DNA of 64,000 bases from Polaribacter dokdonensis (GTDB lineage: Bacteria; Bacteroidota; Bacteroidia; Flavobacteriales; Flavobacteriaceae), in NCBI RefSeq assembly GCF_024362345.1, contig NZ_CP101505.1, forward strand, positions 82,001 through 146,000, given 5' to 3'. Shown one piece after another: positions 19,013 through 27,709 of this stretch. The position numbers and the translations under genes are program-made. The notes beneath the pieces were generated by a model that saw only the letters and a program-made list of their open reading frames with translations, did no database searches and was not told where the DNA came from. Position 1 is the stretch's first letter. Every line of letters begins with the position of its first letter.

Positions 19013-21919
19013 TTAAAATTTAATATTTGCACCTACCAAGAATGTTCTTGGTCTAGGGTAATTTGTATTATCTATACCATTACCAGCTAATTCAGGATCT
19101 AACCCAGAATAGTTTGTAATTGTAAACACATTTTGCATACCAGCCCATAAACGAATGCTATTTGATGCAAATTTTTTGATTGGTCTATCAAAAGTATATC
19201 CTAATGTTATATTATCCATTCTTAAAAAAGAAGCGTTTTCTAAATAATAGTCAGATATAATAACGTCTGATGTACTGTTAAAGTTAGTTTCTAATACTGA
19301 TGTTGGAATGTTTCCTAAAACAGCATTGTCTTGTAATAAATCGTATTGAGCTAAACTAGAATTAACGTTGTTGTAAACATAGTTACCAACACTTGCTCTT
19401 AAGTTAAATGCTAAATCGAAATTTTTATAGTTGAAGTTAGATTGGAAACCAAACGTAAAATCTGCTTGAGGGTTTCCTTTTAAGTATCTATCTTGAGTAT
19501 TGATGATTCCATCTCCATTTAAATCTGCATAAGCACCTTCTATTGGAGCACCAGAAGTATCATATAATTGTTTAAAAACATAGAATGAATTTGGTGCAAA
19601 ACCTTCTCTAAATAATTGAATAAAGTTTCCTGTACCACCTGCAATTCCTCCTACAGTGATATCTTGACCTAAAGCTAATTCTTTAATTTCTCTGTCTAAA
19701 TAAGTAGCATTAAAATTAAAATTCCAGTTAATATCTTCTGATCTAATTAAATCTGCGTTTAAAGAAAATTCAAGACCATTAACTTGTAAGTCTCCAATAT
19801 TCTGTAATACTCTGTTGGTAAAGTTAGAACCATCTGCAACAGGTGCATCAGAGATTAAGTTTGTAGAGTTTTTCTGGAAAGCGTTGATAGAACCCGTAAA
19901 TTTGTTGTCAAATAAACCAAAGTCTACACCTACTTCTATAGTAGCAACATCTTCCCAACGTAAATTACTTCTTTCAGAAGGAATAGTTGATTGAATTGGG
20001 TTACCACCAAAAATATATCCTGAACCTTGGTTTCCAAAACGATATCTGTCTAAGTATAAGTCTCCACTAATACCTTCTTGCTGTCCATTTAAACCATAAC
20101 TTGCTCTTAATTTTAAATCAGAGAAAACTTTGCTGTCTTTCATGAAATCTTCATCACTAATTCTCCAAGCTAAAGCAGCTCCTCCAAAATCTCCCCATCT
20201 ATTTTCTGGTCCGAATCTAGAAGTACCATCTCTTCTGTAGTTTAATGTTAGTAAGTATTTCTCATTAAACGTAAAGTTTGTTCTACCTATAAAACCAATT
20301 AAAACAACTGGTGTGTTTGTATACGTTGTAAACCCAGCATCATTAGGATTTCTAAGGTTTCCTGTATTGTTTCCAGAACCATTAAATGATTGGTAGTTGT
20401 AACCAACCATAGCATCTAATTTAACTTTACCAAACGTGTTGGTGTAGTTTAAATAAGCATCTAAGTTCTCATTATTAAATTCATTTAAGAATGACCCTTC
20501 TGCACCTACAAATAAATCTGTATAGTTGGCAGGGCTATTTAATGGATTAAAGAATGATCCTTCTTGGGTAGATTTATCGAAACCAACTAAAAAAGTTGCA
20601 GTTACTTCTGGTAAGAAATGTAACTTATAATCTACTTTAAAGTTACCAAACTGTCTAAATGTATTAGAAGTATTGTTGCTTTGTAATAAAGCAGCAACAG
20701 GGTTTCTTGTTCCATTTTGAATTAAAATACCTCCAGGAGTTCTGTTAATGTGCTGATAAAAGCCTCCAAAAGGAGAAGATGCATCATATACAGGTTGTGT
20801 TGGGTCATATCTTAAAGCTGCATTTATTTGACCTGCATCTGCAGATCGAGAATTTACAAATGCTCTATTATAGTTTAAGCTAACTTTTAAATGATCATCA
20901 AAAAATGATGGATTCATTGATAAAGAAACGTTCGCTCTATCAAACTGAGAGGTTAATATATTACCTTCTATTTCAGAAAAGTTAACAGATAATCTTGTAG
21001 GAATTCTGTTAAAAACCTGACCTCTTACACTTAGGTTATGCTGAGTAGAAACAGATTTCTGTAAAACTTCATCTTGCCAGTTTGTGCTAGCAGCGCCTAA
21101 TAAACCAACATCTTGTGGTCTTTGTTGTGCAATGATGTTTCTGAATTCATCTGCGTTAAAAACATTTATTCTGTCTTTAATTTCTCCAAATGCAACTTGA
21201 AAATCGTAATCTAATGAATATTCACTTCTACCTTTTTTGGTAGTTATAATTATAACCCCATTTGCACCTCTAGAACCATAAATAGCTGTAGCAGAGGCAT
21301 CTTTTAAAACAGAGAAAGACTCTATATCATTTGGGTTAATACTAGATAGGTTAATACCTGATAATGGTAATCCATCAATTACTATTAATGGATCATTAGA
21401 AGCGTTAAGAGAAGATCCTCCACGAATTCTAATTTGAGATCCAGAACCTGGTGCCCCACTTGTAGTAATGTTTACACCTGCAACCCTACCACTTAATAAG
21501 TTTTCTGGAGTAACAATGTTACCTTTAGTAAACTCTTTTGCAGTAATTGCCTCTACAGATCCTGTAGCATCTTTAACAGTAGTAGTACCATAACCAACAA
21601 CTACAATTTCTTCTAATTGTTCAGATGATTCATCTAATAAGACTGTTAAATTAAAGTTAGTACCAAGAGTAACCTCTTTATTGGCATAACCTAAATATCT
21701 AAATACAAGTACGTCACCAGTATTTACTCTTTCAATACTAAAGTTCCCATCAAAATCGGTTTCTGTACCTCTTGTTGTTCCTTTAACTACCACACTAACA
21801 CCAGGTAAAATTTCTCCTGATGATTTTTCTTTTACTACACCTTTTACAGTTTGCTGAGCAAACGTTGCAAAAGACGTGGATAAAAGAATTCCAATTAACA
21901 ATAATTTAAATTTTTTCAT
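19013..21919 (-). CDS. susC: SusC-like TonB-dependent transporter (alpha-glucan locus)
   Basis: A 968-residue outer-membrane protein, signal peptide MKKFKLLLIG... to FAQQ. Order: carboxypeptidase-D regulatory-like domain (about 23-105, VKGVVKEKSSGEILPGVSV), TonB-box region LEEIVVVGYGT, plug domain with LLSGRVAGVNIT and IRIRGGSSLNASNDPLIVID, then the barrel ending in a C-terminal aromatic (VGANIKF). It imports oligosaccharides into the periplasm using TonB/ExbBD energy. The ATG at 21919 is chosen over an upstream in-frame codon because only it gives a proper signal peptide. It is divergent from the lacI-type gene; promoter and operator lie in the shared 198-base gap. Confidence 0.95.
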   Translation of the reverse strand: MKKFKLLLIGILLSTSFATFAQQTVKGVVKEKSSGEILPGVSVVVKGTTRGTETDFDGNFSIERVNTGDVLVFRYLGYANKEVTLGTNFNLTVLLDESSEQLEEIVVVGYGTTTVKDATGSVEAITAKEFTKGNIVTPENLLSGRVAGVNITTSGAPGSGSQIRIRGGSSLNASNDPLIVIDGLPLSGINLSSINPNDIESFSVLKDASATAIYGSRGANGVIIITTKKGRSEYSLDYDFQVAFGEIKDRINVFNADEFRNIIAQQRPQDVGLLGAASTNWQDEVLQKSVSTQHNLSVRGQVFNRIPTRLSVNFSEIEGNILTSQFDRANVSLSMNPSFFDDHLKVSLNYNRAFVNSRSADAGQINAALRYDPTQPVYDASSPFGGFYQHINRTPGGILIQNGTRNPVAALLQSNNTSNTFRQFGNFKVDYKLHFLPEVTATFLVGFDKSTQEGSFFNPLNSPANYTDLFVGAEGSFLNEFNNENLDAYLNYTNTFGKVKLDAMVGYNYQSFNGSGNNTGNLRNPNDAGFTTYTNTPVVLIGFIGRTNFTFNEKYLLTLNYRRDGTSRFGPENRWGDFGGAALAWRISDEDFMKDSKVFSDLKLRASYGLNGQQEGISGDLYLDRYRFGNQGSGYIFGGNPIQSTIPSERSNLRWEDVATIEVGVDFGLFDNKFTGSINAFQKNSTNLISDAPVADGSNFTNRVLQNIGDLQVNGLEFSLNADLIRSEDINWNFNFNATYLDREIKELALGQDITVGGIAGGTGNFIQLFREGFAPNSFYVFKQLYDTSGAPIEGAYADLNGDGIINTQDRYLKGNPQADFTFGFQSNFNYKNFDLAFNLRASVGNYVYNNVNSSLAQYDLLQDNAVLGNIPTSVLETNFNSTSDVIISDYYLENASFLRMDNITLGYTFDRPIKKFASNSIRLWAGMQNVFTITNYSGLDPELAGNGIDNTNYPRPRTFLVGANIKF

Positions 21920-21984
21920 GTATAATTTGTTAAATAATAACTGTAAATTTGATTTGCTTAACAATAAATTTACATTCCACATAG

Positions 21985-22014
21985 TAAATATATGTTACAG
22001 GGAGGTATTTCCAA
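21985..22014 (-). promoter_or_regulatory. Candidate promoter of susCDEF (TTG - N19 - TATATTTA)
   Basis: On the minus strand a -33 TTG (22012-22014) is followed after 19 bases by TATATTTA (21985-21992), close to the Bacteroidota pattern TTG-N17-23-TAnnTTTG. The predicted start would leave a leader of about 55-60 bases before the susC ATG. Confidence 0.55.
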
Positions 22015-22027
22015 GAAACTTTAACTT

Positions 22028-22043
22028 ACGAAAACGGTTTCGT
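22028..22043. promoter_or_regulatory. Candidate LacI-family operator O1 in the susC/lacI gap
   Basis: The 16-base near-palindrome ACGAAAACGGTTTCGT has arms ACGAAA/TTTCGT and a central CG, as typical of LacI-family operators. It lies 14 bases upstream of the predicted susC -33 box and 74 bases upstream of the regulator's ATG. A second copy lies before the transporter gene. Confidence 0.7.
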
Positions 22044-22117
22044 GTTGACAACTTTTTTGTTGTAAAAATCATTAGATTAGCAATAAATACAGATCAATTA
22101 TTTTTTATCAATAAAGA

Positions 22118-23137
22118 ATGAAGCAAAAAATTACCATAAAAACAATTGCCAAAGAATTAGGGGTAAGTACATCAACTGTATCAAAGGCTTTAAAAGATAG
22201 TCATGAGATTAGTAAGGATACTAAAGAAAAGATTCAGGCTTATGCTAATTTATACAACTATAAACCCAATCATTTAGCACTACAATTAAGAAATCAAAAA
22301 ACGAAAGTTATTGGGGTAATATTGCCAAAAATTGTACATCATTTTTTCTCAACAGTTATTAGTGGAATAGAGGATGGAGCTAATAAAAAGGGCTATAATA
22401 TTATGGTCTGTTTTTCTAACGAATCTTATAAGAAAGAGGTAGAAACTTTAAAGGTATTATCTAATGGAAGTGTAGATGGTATAATAGTTTCTGTTGCTGG
22501 TGAAACATTGGAGAACAAAGACTTTAATCATTTTAAAGGTTTAGTTTCAGAAGAGATTCCATTTGTTTTATTTGATAGGGTTGTAGACGAAATTTTATGT
22601 GATAAAGTAGTGGTAGATGATGTAGGAGCTGGTTATAAAGCCACTAATCATTTGTTAGAAAATGGGCGTAAAAATATTGCATTAATCACTACACCAAATC
22701 ATGTAAATGTAGGAGCTTTAAGAAGACAAGGATATGAAAAAGCACTTATAGAGCATTACATTAAAACTGATAGAGATATTATTGTAGAGATTGATGAGAA
22801 AAAACCACTAAAACCTCAAATAGCAAAAGTATTTGAAAAGGAGATAGATGGCGTTTTTGCTGTAAATGAAATATATGCTGCAAATGCAATGAGAATAGCT
22901 AAAGAGAGAGGTTATACTGTACCAAAAGACATCTCTATAATAGGTTTTACAGATGGATTAATCTCAGAATATTCATCACCTTCTATTACTACTATTGCAC
23001 AACATGGATTTACAATGGGACAGCAAGCAGTTGATTTATTAATTCAGCGAATAGAAAATGAAACTGCCGATTTTAAACCGAAAAAAATAGTGATTTCTAG
23101 CGATTTGAAACTCAGAGAATCTACGAAAACGTTATAG
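22118..23137 (+). CDS. LacI/GalR-family transcriptional regulator of the alpha-glucan locus
   Basis: A 339-residue regulator. The N-terminal helix-turn-helix with hinge reads TIKTIAKELGVSTSTVSKAL at residues 5-24, followed by YNYKPNHLALQLRNQKT. The rest is a periplasmic-binding-protein-like effector domain (VIGVILPKIVHHFF..., DGIIVS, ALITTPNHVNVGALRRQGY, and the closing SSPSITTIAQHGFTMGQQAV). It lies between the divergent susC operon and the downstream transporter/phosphorylase set, with matching palindromes on both sides. It most likely senses maltose, a maltooligosaccharide or a sugar phosphate; effector and sign of control are inference. Confidence 0.92.
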   Translation: MKQKITIKTIAKELGVSTSTVSKALKDSHEISKDTKEKIQAYANLYNYKPNHLALQLRNQKTKVIGVILPKIVHHFFSTVISGIEDGANKKGYNIMVCFSNESYKKEVETLKVLSNGSVDGIIVSVAGETLENKDFNHFKGLVSEEIPFVLFDRVVDEILCDKVVVDDVGAGYKATNHLLENGRKNIALITTPNHVNVGALRRQGYEKALIEHYIKTDRDIIVEIDEKKPLKPQIAKVFEKEIDGVFAVNEIYAANAMRIAKERGYTVPKDISIIGFTDGLISEYSSPSITTIAQHGFTMGQQAVDLLIQRIENETADFKPKKIVISSDLKLRESTKTL

Positions 23138-23162
23138 TAGTCTTTTTTTATACTTTTTTGTT

Positions 23163-23178
23163 ACGAAACCGTCGTCGT
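23163..23178. promoter_or_regulatory. Candidate LacI-family operator O2 upstream of the sugar transporter
   Basis: ACGAAACCGTCGTCGT agrees at 13 of 16 positions with the reverse complement of operator O1 (ACGAAACCGTTTTCGT). It lies 25 bases after the regulator's stop and 142 bases before the transporter ATG, upstream of a TATATTTG -7 box. Confidence 0.65.
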
Positions 23179-23219
23179 AAAATTATAGTGCTATTTTTAT
23201 CAACTATTTAAAAAAAACA

Positions 23220-23227
23220 TATATTTG
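23220..23227 (+). promoter_or_regulatory. Candidate -7 box (TATATTTG) for the transporter/phosphorylase operon
   Basis: An exact TAnnTTTG match in the context AACATATATTTG, the same AACATATATTT context as the susC -7 box. It lies 41 bases downstream of operator O2. No clear TTG is seen at -33. The predicted leader is about 85-95 bases and contains a small hairpin (GATAAGT / ACTTATC, 23278-23297). Confidence 0.4.
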
Positions 23228-23320
23228 TTGCCATATTAAGATTTATCAATAAGTTTCATTCCACACTTTTAATAATTGATAAGTCTAAAAACTTATCGTA
23301 ACGAATTAATAATTACGATA

Positions 23321-24670
23321 ATGCAAAAGCGTAAACTAAGTTTTTGGCAAATTTGGAACATGAGTTTCGGATTTCTAGGAATACAAATGGGCTTTGCCCT
23401 ACAAAATGCAAACGCCAGTAGAATTCTACAAATTTTTGGAGCAGATGTTCACGAATTGTCTTGGTTTTGGATTATAGCACCTTTAATGGGTTTAATTGTA
23501 CAACCAATTATAGGTTATTATAGTGATAAAACATGGGGTAAATTTGGTAGAAGAAAACCTTACTTTCTAGTAGGAGCTATTTTAGCATCTATAGGTTTAG
23601 TCTTAATGCCTCAAGCAGATATCTTTATCGCGTTTCTTCCAGCTCTTTGGGTTGGTGCAGGTTTTTTAATGATAATGGATGCTTCTTTTAATATTGCTAT
23701 GGAACCTTTTAGGGCACTAGTTGGCGATAATTTAAGAACAGATCAAAGAACAGCTGGTTTTAGTATACAAACTGCTTTAATTGGTTTTGGTGCTGTTATT
23801 GGCTCTTGGCTTCCTTATGCTTTAACTAATTGGTTTGGTGTTTCTAATGAAACATCTTCAGGATTAGTGCCTTCAAACTTATTATGGTCTTTTATAATAG
23901 GAGCCATAATTTTAATTTTTTCCATTTTAGTAACAGTTACCACTACAAAAGAATACTCACCAGAAGAATTGGCAAGTTTTGATAATGAATCTGTAGAAAC
24001 TGAAGAAGATAAAGTAAACTCTAGTTTAATGGACATTTTTGAAGACTTCAAAAAAATGCCTGTTACTATGAAACAACTTAGTTGGGTACAATTCTTTTCT
24101 TGGTTTGGCCTTTTTGGTATGTGGGTTTTTGCAACACCAGCAATAGCACAACACATATATGGCTTAGAGTTTACAGATAGTTCTAGTAAAACCTATCAAA
24201 ATGCTGGTGATTGGGTTGGAATATTATTTGGAATATACAATTTAGTATCTGCCTTTTATGCATTTGCTTTACCTTACATTGCAAAAAAAATAGGTAGAAA
24301 GAAAACACATGCAACATCGTTAATTATTGGAGGTTTAGGGCTTTTATCAATTTATATAATGCCAAATGAAAATTGGTTAATTATTTCTATGATAGGTGTA
24401 GGTATTGCTTGGGCAAGTATTTTAGCAATGCCATATGCAATTTTAGCAGGTTCTATTTCTGCCAAAAAAATGGGAGTTTATATGGGGATTTTCAATTTCT
24501 TTATAGTAATACCACAAATTATCAATGCTTTAATTGGTGGCCCATTAGTTAAATACGCTTATAATAACGAAGCAATTTTTGCTTTAATGATAAGTGGAGT
24601 TAGTTTCTTAATTGCTGCAGCTTTAGTCTACAAAGTAAAAGACGTAGACGATGCAGTACAAACAGTTTAA
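23321..24670 (+). CDS. MFS maltose/maltooligosaccharide transporter
   Basis: A 449-residue inner-membrane protein with about 12 hydrophobic segments. It carries the MFS loop 2-3 signature DKTWGKFGRRKPYFLVG and a second KKIGRKKTH loop in the second half. The sequence resembles the sucrose/maltose (SLC45/SUT-like) branch of the MFS. Probable role: proton- or sodium-driven import of maltose or short maltooligosaccharides from periplasm to cytoplasm for GH65 phosphorolysis. The ATG at 23321 gives a usual MFS N-terminus (MQKRKLSFWQIWNMSFGF); an upstream in-frame start adds 15 residues without similarity. Beta-phosphoglucomutase follows after seven bases. Confidence 0.88.
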   Translation: MQKRKLSFWQIWNMSFGFLGIQMGFALQNANASRILQIFGADVHELSWFWIIAPLMGLIVQPIIGYYSDKTWGKFGRRKPYFLVGAILASIGLVLMPQADIFIAFLPALWVGAGFLMIMDASFNIAMEPFRALVGDNLRTDQRTAGFSIQTALIGFGAVIGSWLPYALTNWFGVSNETSSGLVPSNLLWSFIIGAIILIFSILVTVTTTKEYSPEELASFDNESVETEEDKVNSSLMDIFEDFKKMPVTMKQLSWVQFFSWFGLFGMWVFATPAIAQHIYGLEFTDSSSKTYQNAGDWVGILFGIYNLVSAFYAFALPYIAKKIGRKKTHATSLIIGGLGLLSIYIMPNENWLIISMIGVGIAWASILAMPYAILAGSISAKKMGVYMGIFNFFIVIPQIINALIGGPLVKYAYNNEAIFALMISGVSFLIAAALVYKVKDVDDAVQTV

Positions 24671-24677
24671 AAGTAAA

Positions 24678-25331
24678 ATGAAGAAAGGATTTATTTTTGA
24701 TTTAGATGGTGTAATCGTAGACACTGCAAAATACCATTATTTGGCTTGGAAAAAGTTAGCCAATGATTTAGGTTTTGAATTTACAAAAGAGCAAAACGAA
24801 CTTTTTAAAGGTGTAAGTAGAAAACGCTGTTTAGAAATTTTATTAGAAATTGGTAATAGAGAAGCAACTCAAGAAGAGTTTGATACTTGGATGATTGAAA
24901 AAAATATTGATTATTTAAAGTATATAGAAAATATGGATGCCTCTGAAATTTTATCAGATGTACCAAAAGTATTAGAATACTTAAAACAAAATAACATACC
25001 AATTGCATTAGGTTCTGCTAGTAAGAATGCAAGACCTATTTTAGAAAAAGTAGGTTTATTACCTTATTTTGATGCAATTGTAGATGGTAATAACGTTACC
25101 AAAGCAAAACCAGACCCAGAAGTGTTTTTATTAGCTGCAACTCAATTAAATGTTAAGTCGGAAGATTGCGTGGTTTTCGAAGATGCAGTAGCAGGTGTTC
25201 AAGCAGCAAACGCAGCTAAAATGACTAGTATTGGTATAGGAGATAAGAATGTGCTAAATGAGGCACAACATAATTTCAATGATTTTACAGAAATCAGTAT
25301 CGAATTTATAAAAGATTTAATAGAAAAATAA
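24678..25331 (+). CDS. pgmB: Beta-phosphoglucomutase
   Basis: A 217-residue HAD-superfamily enzyme converting beta-D-glucose-1-phosphate to glucose-6-phosphate. HAD motif I is FDLDGVIVDTAKYH near the N-terminus (both aspartates present), with GSASKNA as motif II, the lysine in KAKPDPE as motif III and VFEDAVAGVQAA as motif IV. The cap domain carries the beta-PGM hinge and KGVSRKRCLE. It is placed between the transporter and the GH65 maltose phosphorylase, whose beta-glucose-1-phosphate it would use. The ATG at 24678 is preferred; an earlier in-frame ATG overlaps the transporter gene. Confidence 0.93.
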   Translation: MKKGFIFDLDGVIVDTAKYHYLAWKKLANDLGFEFTKEQNELFKGVSRKRCLEILLEIGNREATQEEFDTWMIEKNIDYLKYIENMDASEILSDVPKVLEYLKQNNIPIALGSASKNARPILEKVGLLPYFDAIVDGNNVTKAKPDPEVFLLAATQLNVKSEDCVVFEDAVAGVQAANAAKMTSIGIGDKNVLNEAQHNFNDFTEISIEFIKDLIEK

Positions 25332-25392
25332 AAAGTTTTAAGAGTTTGATAATTTTAAAAACACAAGCTCTTTCCCTCTAAAAATAAAGAAA

Positions 25393-27699
25393 ATGAATCA
25401 AGATTATATACAACCAAATGCATGGTCTATTCTTGAAGAAGGATTTAATGCAGAAAGAGTAAAGTCTTCAGAAAGTTTATTCAGTATAGGAAATGGAGCC
25501 ATGGGTCAGCGTGCAAATTTCGAAGAAAAGTATACAGGTCCAACTTTTCAAGGAAGTTATATTGCAGGAGTTTATTATCCAGATAAAACCAGAGTTGGTT
25601 GGTGGAAAAATGGATATCCAGAATATTTTGCTAAAGTATTAAACGCACCAAATTGGATTGGAATCAATGTTAAAATTAACGATGAAGAATTAGATTTACA
25701 CATTTGTAAATCTGTTTCAAAATTCAAGCGTGAACTAAACATGCAAGAAGGTTGGTTAGCTAGAAGTTTTGAAGCTGAATTACAAAATGGAATAAAAATT
25801 AAGGTTGATACAAAACGTTTTCTAAGTTTAGAGTTAGATGAGGTTGGTGTAATAAATTATAATGTAACACCTTTAAATTCAGATGCTAAAATAACGTATA
25901 CACCATATTTAGATGCAAGTATTACTAATGAAGATACCAACTGGGATGACCAATTTTGGGATGTTTTAAACGTAACCCAAAACAATCAACAATCTTTCAT
26001 AGAAGCAAAAACGATGAAAACTGAATTTCATACGTGTACTTTTATGCAATCCAGATTATTCATCAACCAAGAAGAAATTTTAATTGATTGTGATAATGAG
26101 AAAACAGAAAAAACAGCATTATGTAATTATCAACAACAAGTAAAGAAAAACGAAACTTACACTATTCATAAGTTTGGTGGTTATGTAGTTGATAGAAATC
26201 ATGATAAAAATGCATTAGTAGCTGCTGCAAAAGAAGCTTTAGATAAAGCTGTAAGTTTTGGTTTTGATGCAATGTTAGAAACTCAGAAAAATTCTTGGGC
26301 GCAAATATGGCATACATCAGATATTACAATAGAAGGTGATGTTAAGGCACAACAAGGAATCCGTTTTAATATTTTTCAACTAAATCAAACTTATTTAGGT
26401 ACAGATGCTTCTTTAAATATTGGTCCTAAGGGATTTACAGGAGAAAAATATGGAGGAAGTACCTATTGGGATACAGAAGCATATTGTATTCCTTTTTATA
26501 TGGCAACCAAAGATCAGTCAGTAGCAAGAACTTTATTGGAGTATAGATATAATCATTTAGATAAAGCTATTGAAAATGCAGAGAAATTAGGTTTTACTAA
26601 TGGAGCTGCATTATACCCAATGGTTACTATGAATGGTGAAGAATGCCATAATGAATGGGAAATTACTTTTGAAGAAATTCATAGAAATGGAGCAATAGCC
26701 TTTGCCATTTATAACTACTTTAGGTACACTAATGATTACTCTTATATTCCTGAAAAAGGTTTAGAAGTTTTAATTGGTATTGCTCGTTTTTGGCATCAAA
26801 GAGTAAACTTCTCTATGGACAAGAGAAAGTTTGTAATGCTAGGTGTTACTGGCCCTAATGAATATGAGAATAACGTAAATAATAATTGGTATACAAATTA
26901 CATTGCAAAATGGTGTATAGAGTATGCTTTAGAAAATATAGAAACTGTTAAGATAGATCACATTTCTGATTACATTAGAATTAAAGAGAAAACCAATTTT
27001 ACAGATGAAGAATTATCTTCATGGAAAAATGTTTCTGACAACATGTATTTTCCTCATTCAGAAAAGCATAATGTGTTTTTACAACAAGATGGTTTCTTAG
27101 ATAAAGAGTTAATTACAGTAGAAGATTTAGATAAAAGTCAGAGACCAATAAACCAAAAATGGAGTTGGGATAGAATTTTACGTTCACCATATATTAAGCA
27201 AGCAGATACCCTGCAAGGTTTTTATATGTTCGAAGATCATTTTTCTACAGAAGAATTAGAACGTCATTTCGATTTTTACGAACCTTTTACTGTTCATGAA
27301 AGTTCACTATCACCTTGTGTACACAGTATACAAGCTGCAAAGTTAGACAGAATGGATCAAGCGTATACCTTCTATTTAAGAACATCTCGTTTAGATTTAG
27401 ATGATTATAATCACGAAGTAGAAGAAGGCTTGCATATTACTTCTATGGCTGGAACTTGGATGAGTATTGTAGAAGGTTTTGCAGGAATGAGAGTAGTTGA
27501 AAATACACTTTCTTTTGCGCCAAAAATTCCTAAACAATGGAAATCTTTCTCATTTAAAGTTAATTTTAGAAATCAAGTAATTAAGGTGAATGTGCAACAA
27601 GGAGAAACTTATTTCGAAGTAGAAGGTAACCAAGAAATAAAGATTCTGGTTAATGGCGATTTAAAAACAATATCACCAAACAGTTTAAAAACAGCATAA
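25393..27699 (+). CDS. GH65 maltose phosphorylase
   Basis: A 768-residue cytoplasmic enzyme with no signal peptide, the usual length for GH65 phosphorylases. Features: N-terminal beta-sandwich (about 1-270), linker, (alpha/alpha)6 barrel and small C-terminal beta domain. The catalytic glutamate lies in VTGPNEYENN (Glu490), and GGSTYWDTEAYCIPF and LKxxY-type phosphate/sugar-site residues are present. Maltose plus phosphate gives glucose and beta-glucose-1-phosphate, which the upstream pgmB product isomerises. Trehalose or kojibiose phosphorylase are alternatives within the family, but the context favours maltose. It lies 61 bases after pgmB and ten bases before the next GH13. Confidence 0.9.
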   Translation: MNQDYIQPNAWSILEEGFNAERVKSSESLFSIGNGAMGQRANFEEKYTGPTFQGSYIAGVYYPDKTRVGWWKNGYPEYFAKVLNAPNWIGINVKINDEELDLHICKSVSKFKRELNMQEGWLARSFEAELQNGIKIKVDTKRFLSLELDEVGVINYNVTPLNSDAKITYTPYLDASITNEDTNWDDQFWDVLNVTQNNQQSFIEAKTMKTEFHTCTFMQSRLFINQEEILIDCDNEKTEKTALCNYQQQVKKNETYTIHKFGGYVVDRNHDKNALVAAAKEALDKAVSFGFDAMLETQKNSWAQIWHTSDITIEGDVKAQQGIRFNIFQLNQTYLGTDASLNIGPKGFTGEKYGGSTYWDTEAYCIPFYMATKDQSVARTLLEYRYNHLDKAIENAEKLGFTNGAALYPMVTMNGEECHNEWEITFEEIHRNGAIAFAIYNYFRYTNDYSYIPEKGLEVLIGIARFWHQRVNFSMDKRKFVMLGVTGPNEYENNVNNNWYTNYIAKWCIEYALENIETVKIDHISDYIRIKEKTNFTDEELSSWKNVSDNMYFPHSEKHNVFLQQDGFLDKELITVEDLDKSQRPINQKWSWDRILRSPYIKQADTLQGFYMFEDHFSTEELERHFDFYEPFTVHESSLSPCVHSIQAAKLDRMDQAYTFYLRTSRLDLDDYNHEVEEGLHITSMAGTWMSIVEGFAGMRVVENTLSFAPKIPKQWKSFSFKVNFRNQVIKVNVQQGETYFEVEGNQEIKILVNGDLKTISPNSLKTA

Positions 27700-27709
27700 A
27701 TTTAATCAT

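Noticed and set aside
23123..23134. Third LacI operator-like sequence ACGAAAACGTTA at the end of the regulator gene
   Set aside because: Only one half-site matches and it lies within coding sequence.
25332..25392. Terminator between pgmB and the GH65 gene
   Set aside because: Only a 5-bp imperfect stem (AAGAG/CTCTT) with a long loop; the genes are more likely co-transcribed.
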